Source: JAVKSM01 sp039583705 (GTDB taxonomy: Bacteria; Actinomycetota; Actinomycetes; Mycobacteriales; Pseudonocardiaceae). Taken from it: a stretch of 18,935 nucleotides of DNA. The notes under the pieces are model-generated. The model saw only the letters and a list, made by a program, of their open reading frames with translations. It was not told the DNA's origin and searched no databases. Where the stretch lies: the NCBI GenBank assembly GCA_039583705.1, contig JAVKSM010000056.1, positions 1 through 18,935 on the forward strand. The letters are read 5' to 3'. Made by a program: the position numbers and the translations under genes. Positions 14,375 through 18,935 of the stretch are shown piece after piece (the stretch's first letter is position 1; every line of letters begins with the position of its first letter).

Positions 14375-16144
14375 GTGTTGCGCACCCATCAGGCCGGCGC
14401 CCTGCGTGCTGCCCACATCGGGGAGACCGTCACCCTCACCGGCTGGGTCGCCCGGCGACGTGACCACGGCGGCGTGATCTTCATCGACCTGCGGGACGCC
14501 TCCGGCATGTCCCAGGTCGTCTTTCACGAGGGTGTGATGGCGCAGCGGGCGCACCGGCTGCGCGCCGAGTTCTGCGTGCGGGTGGTCGGCGAGGTGGTCG
14601 CTCGGCCGGCGGGCAACGAGAACCCCGACCTGCCCACCGGTGAGATCGAGGTCACCGCGGCCGGGCTGGACGTGCTCAGCGAGTCCGGCCCGCTGCCGTT
14701 CCCGCTCGACGAGCACGCCGAGGTCGGGGAGGAGATCCGGCTGCGCCACCGCTACCTGGACCTGCGTCGCCCGGGACCGGCCCGGATGCTGCGGATGCGC
14801 AGCGAGGCCAACCACATCGCCCGGGACCTGTTGCACGCCAAGGGTTTCGTCGAGATCGAGACCCCGACGCTCACCCGCTCGACGCCGGAAGGCGCACGCG
14901 ACTTCCTGGTCCCGGCGCGGCTGCAACCCGGCTGCTGGTACGCGCTGCCGCAGTCCCCGCAGCTCTTCAAGCAGTTGCTCATGGTCGCCGGGACGGAGCG
15001 ATATTACCAGCTCGCGCGCTGCTACCGCGACGAGGACTTCCGCGCCGACCGGCAGCCCGAGTTCACCCAGCTCGACATCGAGATGAGCTTCATCGACGCC
15101 GACGACGTCATCGCGCTCGGCGAGGACGTCGTGGCAGCGCTGTGGTCGGGCCTGGTGGGCTACGAGATCGAGCGGCCGGTGCCGCGGATCAGCTACGCGG
15201 AGACGATGGCCCGCTACGGCAGCGACAAGCCCGACCTGCGCTTCGACGTCGAGCTCACCGAGCTCACCGGATACTTCGCCGACACCCCGTTCCGGGTGTT
15301 CCAGGCACCCTACGTCGGCGCGGTGGTCATGCCGGGGGGCGCCGACCAGTCGCGCCGCCAGCTCGACGCCTGGCAGGACTGGGCGCGCCAGCGCGGCTTC
15401 ACGGGCCTGGCCTACGTCGTCGTGGGCGCCGCCGGGGAGCTGGGCGGACCGGTCGCCCGCAACCTCGCCGAGCACGAGCGGAACGGGCTAGCCGTCGCCG
15501 TCGGGGCGCAGCCCGGCGACTGCGTGTTCTTCGCCGCCGGGGATCCGGCGGCCGCCCGAGCGCTGCTGGGCGCGGTCCGGGTCGAGGTCGCGCGCCGCTG
15601 CGGGCTCGTCGACGAGGCCGGATGGTCGTTCGTCTGGGTCGTCGACGCCCCGATGTTCGAGCCGGTACGGCTCGAGGACGGCAGCATCGCGTGGTCCGCT
15701 GTCCATCACCCGTTCACCGCGCCGGCCCCGGAATGGGCCGAGACCTTCCCGGCGGCGCCGGACAAGGCACTCGCCCAAGCCTACGACATCGTCTGCAACG
15801 GCAACGAGATCGGCGGCGGCTCCATCCGGATCCATCGCCGGGAGACGCAGCAGCGGGTGTTCGACCTGCTGGGGATCTCGGTGGAGCAGGCCAGGGAGAA
15901 GTTCGGCTTCCTGCTCGACGCCTTCGACTACGGCCCGCCGCCGCACGGCGGGATCGCGTTCGGCTGGGACCGGATCTGCATGCTGCTGGCCGGGGTGGAG
16001 TCGCTGCGCGACGTCATCGCGTTCCCCAAGACCGGCGGCGGCCTCGACCCGCTGACCGGAGCCCCGGCTCCGATCACCGCGGAGCAGCGCCGGGAGGCCG
16101 GCGTCGACGCGCTACCACCGGATCCGGCGGCCGGTGCGCGGTAG
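14375..16144 (+). CDS. aspS: Aspartate--tRNA ligase
   Basis: Class II aminoacyl-tRNA synthetase charging tRNA with aspartate in the cytoplasm. The 589-residue bacterial-type protein has an anticodon-binding OB domain (about 1-105), motif 1 region (GFVEIETPTLTRSTPEGARD, 157-176), QSPQLFKQ (193-200), motif 2 (YQLARCYRDEDFRADRQPEF, 211-230), a GAD insertion domain in the middle and motif 3 GGIAFGWDRICMLLAG (525-540, Arg533). The N-terminal RRRDHGG carries His31, the residue associated with relaxed tRNA choice in non-discriminating bacterial enzymes, so it may also charge tRNA-Asn for GatCAB amidation. The GTG start has GAGGAG 10 bases upstream. hisS, its usual close neighbour in actinobacteria, is absent here. 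Confidence 0.96.
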   Translation: MLRTHQAGALRAAHIGETVTLTGWVARRRDHGGVIFIDLRDASGMSQVVFHEGVMAQRAHRLRAEFCVRVVGEVVARPAGNENPDLPTGEIEVTAAGLDVLSESGPLPFPLDEHAEVGEEIRLRHRYLDLRRPGPARMLRMRSEANHIARDLLHAKGFVEIETPTLTRSTPEGARDFLVPARLQPGCWYALPQSPQLFKQLLMVAGTERYYQLARCYRDEDFRADRQPEFTQLDIEMSFIDADDVIALGEDVVAALWSGLVGYEIERPVPRISYAETMARYGSDKPDLRFDVELTELTGYFADTPFRVFQAPYVGAVVMPGGADQSRRQLDAWQDWARQRGFTGLAYVVVGAAGELGGPVARNLAEHERNGLAVAVGAQPGDCVFFAAGDPAAARALLGAVRVEVARRCGLVDEAGWSFVWVVDAPMFEPVRLEDGSIAWSAVHHPFTAPAPEWAETFPAAPDKALAQAYDIVCNGNEIGGGSIRIHRRETQQRVFDLLGISVEQAREKFGFLLDAFDYGPPPHGGIAFGWDRICMLLAGVESLRDVIAFPKTGGGLDPLTGAPAPITAEQRREAGVDALPPDPAAGAR

Positions 16145-16246
16145 CCGGCGCGGAGCCCCGGGAGGCGACCCGCCGAGGGTGCGGACGGCCCGATGGGCGC
16201 GGTGGGCTACGGCCGAACGGACCTCGGCTGGCCATTGTGGTCCGGG

Positions 16247-16252
16247 TAGGGT
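16247..16252 (+). promoter_or_regulatory. -10 box of a probable leaderless kinase transcript
   Basis: TAGGGT ends 5 bases before the first of two adjacent ATG codons (16258 and 16261). There is no ribosome site, so transcription probably starts on or beside one of the ATGs, giving a leaderless mRNA. Confidence 0.5.
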
Positions 16253-16257
16253 CGCGG

Positions 16258-17445
16258 ATGATGGCCTCCAGCGTGGCCGACGGCCCCTCCGCGCTCCTGC
16301 GCACCGTGCACGTGGCCGAGGAGCTGCTGACCCGGCGGCACGGCGCGAGGGTGCGGCTGGCGGACGCGGAGGATCTCGGCGGCAGCGACCGCTCGGTGGT
16401 GCTGCGGGTACGGGTGACGGAGAACCCGTTCTCGCTGCCGCGCAGCCTCGTCGTCAAGCACTACCTGCCCGGCACCGACGCCGGGGGCGTCGACCCCTTC
16501 CGGTACGAGGCGGCCAGTTGCCAACTGTTGACGGCGCTGGGGCCGGACGAGCGCCCGTGCGCGGCCCTGTTCGCTCACGACCCGGTCGCGCGGCTGCTCG
16601 TGCTGGAGGATCTCGGTCGCTCCCCGACGCTGGCTGACAAACTGCTCGGCGCGGACCCGCGCGCCGCGGAGCGCGGCCTGCTGTCCTGGGCCAGGGCACT
16701 GGGACGGTTGGAGGCCACCACGGCCGGGCGGGAGCGCGACTTCGGGGCGCTGCTGCGCCGGCTCGGGGAGCGGGCTTGGCGCGACCCGATGGCCGACGAG
16801 GCGCGGGCGGCGCTCGCCGAGCTGCCCGAGCTGCTCGCCGTGGAGCTGGGTGTGGAGCCCACGAGGGCGGCGGTCGAGGACGCCCGCAGCACGGTCCGGC
16901 TGCTCGGCGGATCCCGATACCGGGCCTACAGCCCTTCGGACACCTGTCCGGAGGACAACCTGGTGACGACCCGCGGCGTACGCTTCCTCGACTTCGAGTG
17001 GGGTTGTTTCCGCGACGTGGCGCTGGACGCCGCCTACTTCCGCGTGCCGTTCCCCTCCTGCGAGTGCACCTTTGCGCTGCCCGCCGGGATGGCCGAGGCG
17101 ATGCTCGCCGCGTGGCGTGCCGAGGTCGTCCAGGTGTGGCCCGACCTCGCCGACGACGACCTGCTCGCCCACCGGCTGCTCGACGCGCAGTTGCTGTGGG
17201 TGTGGTTGTCCACCTGGCGGGCGTTGCCCCGCGCCGTGCGTGGTGAACAACCGGGCGGAACCGACGGGGCCGGCACCTCTCGGGCCGGGCTCGCGTTGGG
17301 CCACTACTGGCGGGGACTCGCCCTGGACACCGCCCGTCACGGACGCCAGGCCAGCGCCGAGCTGGCCAGCTCGGTGGCCGACGCGCTGCGTGCCCGGTTC
17401 CGCGGCCCGGCTGCCGACCTGCCGCTCTACCCCGCCTTCCGCTGA
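16258..17445 (+). CDS. Aminoglycoside-phosphotransferase (APH)-fold kinase family protein
   Basis: A 395-residue protein with a protein-kinase-like/APH fold; substrate unknown. Visible are VVKHYL with Lys67 (nucleotide-binding type), the hinge-like LLVLEDLG (113-120), a catalytic-loop-like SPSDTCPEDN (225-234) and FLDFEWG (243-249), where Asp245 would bind metal. The loop differs from the APH HGDxxxxN consensus: the His-Gly pair is replaced by Pro-Ser, while Asp228 and Asn234 remain. I have an impression of similar proteins encoded near aspS in other actinobacteria, which would make this a family trait. The frame is open far upstream through aspS, but ATG 16258 is chosen from the -10 box and the end of aspS. 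It converges with the aminotransferase gene. Confidence 0.8.
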   Translation: MMASSVADGPSALLRTVHVAEELLTRRHGARVRLADAEDLGGSDRSVVLRVRVTENPFSLPRSLVVKHYLPGTDAGGVDPFRYEAASCQLLTALGPDERPCAALFAHDPVARLLVLEDLGRSPTLADKLLGADPRAAERGLLSWARALGRLEATTAGRERDFGALLRRLGERAWRDPMADEARAALAELPELLAVELGVEPTRAAVEDARSTVRLLGGSRYRAYSPSDTCPEDNLVTTRGVRFLDFEWGCFRDVALDAAYFRVPFPSCECTFALPAGMAEAMLAAWRAEVVQVWPDLADDDLLAHRLLDAQLLWVWLSTWRALPRAVRGEQPGGTDGAGTSRAGLALGHYWRGLALDTARHGRQASAELASSVADALRARFRGPAADLPLYPAFR

Positions 17446-17475
17446 GATGGGTGGGACCCGGTCGCCGGGCACTGA

Positions 17476-17509
17476 CAGGCGAAGCGCGGACCCAGGCGAA
17501 GCGCGGACC
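17476..17509. repeat. Perfect 17-bp tandem repeat
   Basis: CAGGCGAAGCGCGGACC occurs at 17476-17492 and again at 17493-17509 without change, in the 65-base convergent gap, ending 1 base before the aminotransferase stop codon. No terminator hairpin is evident in the gap. The perfect identity suggests a recent duplication. Confidence 0.85.
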
Positions 17510-17510
17510 G

Positions 17511-18674
17511 CTAACCGGCGCGGCAACGGCGCAGGAACCGGCCCATCCGCTCCAGCGACTCCTCCAGCAGCGGCAGCGCGGTCGCGTAGCAGCACCGGAC
17601 GTGCCCCTCACCCGAAGGACCGAACACCGCGCCGGGTACCACGGCGACCCGTTCGGTGTGCAGCAGCCGTTCCGCGAAGGTCTCCGAGTCCAGCCCGGAC
17701 GCGGCGATCGACGGGAAGGCGTAGAAAGCGCCGCCCGGCTCCGGGCCGTCCAGCCCGATCTCGGCCAGGCCCTTCACGAACAGCCGGCGCCGGCGGTCAT
17801 AGTCGGCGACCATCTCGGCGACGTCGTTCTCGGCGCGGTCGAGGGCCTCCACCGCGGCGAGCTGGGAGATGTGCGGGGCGCACAGCATCGTGTACTGGTG
17901 GACGCGGGTGCCCAGGGTGGTGATGTCGGCGGGCGCGCACAGGTAGCCGACGCGCCAACCCGTCATGGCGTAGGCCTTGGAGAACCCACCGAGCACCACG
18001 GTCCGCTCCCGGGCGCCCGGCAGGCTGGCCAGGCAGGTGTGGGACTCGGTGTAGGTCAACCGGTCATAGATCTCGTCGGAGACCAGGTACAGGTCGTGGC
18101 GCTGCGCGAGTGCGACGAGCGCGGCGAGGTCCGCCCTGGACTGCACGGCTCCGGTCGGGTTCGCCGGTGAGCTCACCAGCAGCACCTTGGTGCGCGGCGT
18201 GACAGCGCGCTCGACGTCCTCGGCATGCAGCCGGAAGCCGTCGGGGGCATGCGTCGCAACCGGGACGGGGACCCCGCCTGCGAAGCTCACGCACGGCTGG
18301 TAGGCGACGTAGCAGGGCTCGGGTACCACCACCTCGTCGCCTGGGTTGAGCAGCACCCGCAGCGTGAGATCCAGCCCCTCTGACACCCCCGCTGTGACCA
18401 GGCATTCGGTGCCGGGGTCGAAGTCCACGCCGTAGCGGCGGTGCAGGTTGGCGCAGATCTTCTGCCGCAGCTCCGGCAGCCCGCTGTTGGAGGTGTAGGT
18501 GGTGTAGCCGTGCTCCAGCGACCAGATGCCGGTCTCGCGGATGTGCCAGGGCGTGACGAAGTCGGGCTCACCGACCCCCAGGGAGATCACGTCGTCCATC
18601 GAGGCGGCGATGTCGAAGAACCGTCGGATGCCCGAGGGCGGGCAGCTCTCGACGACCCGGTTCAACGGCTTCAC
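17511..18674 (-). CDS. Class I/II pyridoxal-phosphate aminotransferase
   Basis: A 387-residue fold-type I aminotransferase acting on an amino acid; the exact substrate is uncertain. Features are ISLGVGEPDFVTP (30-42), YTSNSGLPELRQ (60-71), the cofactor-phosphate region AGVSEGLDL (95-103), SSPANPTGA (168-176, Asn172), SDEIYDRL (199-206, Asp200 and Tyr203), the Schiff-base lysine Lys233 in GGFSKAYAMTGWRVGY (229-244), and a substrate-carboxylate Arg in HVRCCYAT near the C-terminus. All key residues are present. The GTG start overlaps the stop of the upstream Lrp-type gene by 4 bases (GTGA on the minus strand) and has no good ribosome site, so translation should be coupled. That pairing suggests amino-acid-responsive control. 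Confidence 0.93.
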   Translation of the reverse strand: MKPLNRVVESCPPSGIRRFFDIAASMDDVISLGVGEPDFVTPWHIRETGIWSLEHGYTTYTSNSGLPELRQKICANLHRRYGVDFDPGTECLVTAGVSEGLDLTLRVLLNPGDEVVVPEPCYVAYQPCVSFAGGVPVPVATHAPDGFRLHAEDVERAVTPRTKVLLVSSPANPTGAVQSRADLAALVALAQRHDLYLVSDEIYDRLTYTESHTCLASLPGARERTVVLGGFSKAYAMTGWRVGYLCAPADITTLGTRVHQYTMLCAPHISQLAAVEALDRAENDVAEMVADYDRRRRLFVKGLAEIGLDGPEPGGAFYAFPSIAASGLDSETFAERLLHTERVAVVPGAVFGPSGEGHVRCCYATALPLLEESLERMGRFLRRCRAG

Positions 18675-18935
18675 GGCGTCACGGGGAGGCGGTGGTCGGC
18701 TTCCGGCTCGGCGAAGACCTCGCCCTCGCGTTTATAGGTCTTGAGCACGAAGTGGGTGGCGGTGGACTGTACCCGGTCGATCGTGGACAGCTTCCGCGTG
18801 ACGAAGTCGGCGACTTCGTGGATGCTGCCGCCGGTGACCGTGCACCGGAGATCCTGCTGCCCCGAGACCAGGTACACCGAGCGCACCTCGGGGAACCGCG
18901 AGATCCGTTCGGCGACGTCGCCGAACCCGGTGCCG
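18671..18935 (-). CDS. Lrp/AsnC-family regulator, C-terminal part (truncated by window edge)
   Basis: Only the last 88 or so residues are in the window; the 5' end, with any DNA-binding helix-turn-helix, lies beyond 18935. The visible part begins GTGFGDVAERISRFPEVRSV and continues VYLVSGQQDLRCTV, then LSTIDRVQSTATHFVLKTYK, the alpha-beta sandwich (RAM/AsnC effector) domain of feast/famine regulators that bind amino acids. It could be a full Lrp-type regulator or a stand-alone RAM-domain protein. The gene is upstream of, and overlaps by 4 bases, the aminotransferase gene, which it may regulate. Confidence 0.88.
   Translation of the reverse strand, partial: GTGFGDVAERISRFPEVRSVYLVSGQQDLRCTVTGGSIHEVADFVTRKLSTIDRVQSTATHFVLKTYKREGEVFAEPEADHRLPVTP

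Noticed and set aside
15142..16257. Long plus-strand frame across aspS joined to the kinase gene
   Set aside because: The Arg/Gly-rich translation is the out-of-frame shadow of aspS typical of high-G+C DNA; the kinase start at 16258 is better supported.

Overview
This window comes from a high-G+C Gram-positive bacterium, an actinomycete (Actinomycetota). The evidence is strong G/C bias in third codon positions, frequent GTG starts, GTGA-type overlapping start/stop codons, and the gene order pdxT - yebC - ruvC - ruvA - ruvB - yajC - secD - secF - apt - rel - membrane cyclophilin - metallo-hydrolase - aspS, which is a classical actinobacterial block. I cannot name the genus from sequence alone.

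Layout. Positions 15-1430 hold pdxT (pyridoxal-phosphate synthase glutaminase) and a YebC/TACO1-family gene, followed by a stem-loop that may end transcription. Positions 1431-3833 hold the Holliday-junction operon ruvC-ruvA-ruvB with overlapping genes. Its leader carries a near-perfect actinobacterial LexA (SOS) box at 1588-1603 and, upstream of that, three short tandem repeats. Positions 3902-7414 encode the accessory Sec translocon yajC-secD-secF. Positions 7419-10345 hold apt (adenine salvage) and rel ((p)ppGpp synthetase/hydrolase). A membrane-anchored cyclophilin (minus strand) faces rel, and a metallo-beta-lactamase-fold hydrolase diverges from it.

Positions 12044-13893 break the pattern. 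In most actinobacteria hisS lies between the hydrolase gene and aspS. Here it is absent and replaced by about 1.85 kb of visibly lower G+C DNA: a frameshifted remnant of an uncharacterised DPDNGL-motif protein, an intact minus-strand TIGR00725/LOG-like nucleotide-binding protein, and a broken helix-turn-helix plus TPR regulator upstream of it. This looks like a decaying acquired island.

Positions 13894-17445 return to core genes: a small PPOX-fold (pyridoxamine-phosphate-oxidase/F420-type) protein, aspS, and an unusual aminoglycoside-phosphotransferase-like kinase. The first and last of these have -10 boxes so close to the start codon that leaderless mRNAs are likely. At the right edge, on the minus strand, a partial Lrp/AsnC-type regulator is translationally coupled to a class I aminotransferase.

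No rRNA, tRNA, CRISPR array, insertion sequence or integrase was seen. I found no clear new multi-gene system. The most interesting signals are the hisS-replacing island with its surviving LOG-like gene, the ruvC leader repeats next to the SOS box, the kinase with a replaced catalytic-loop histidine, and several young tandem duplications.
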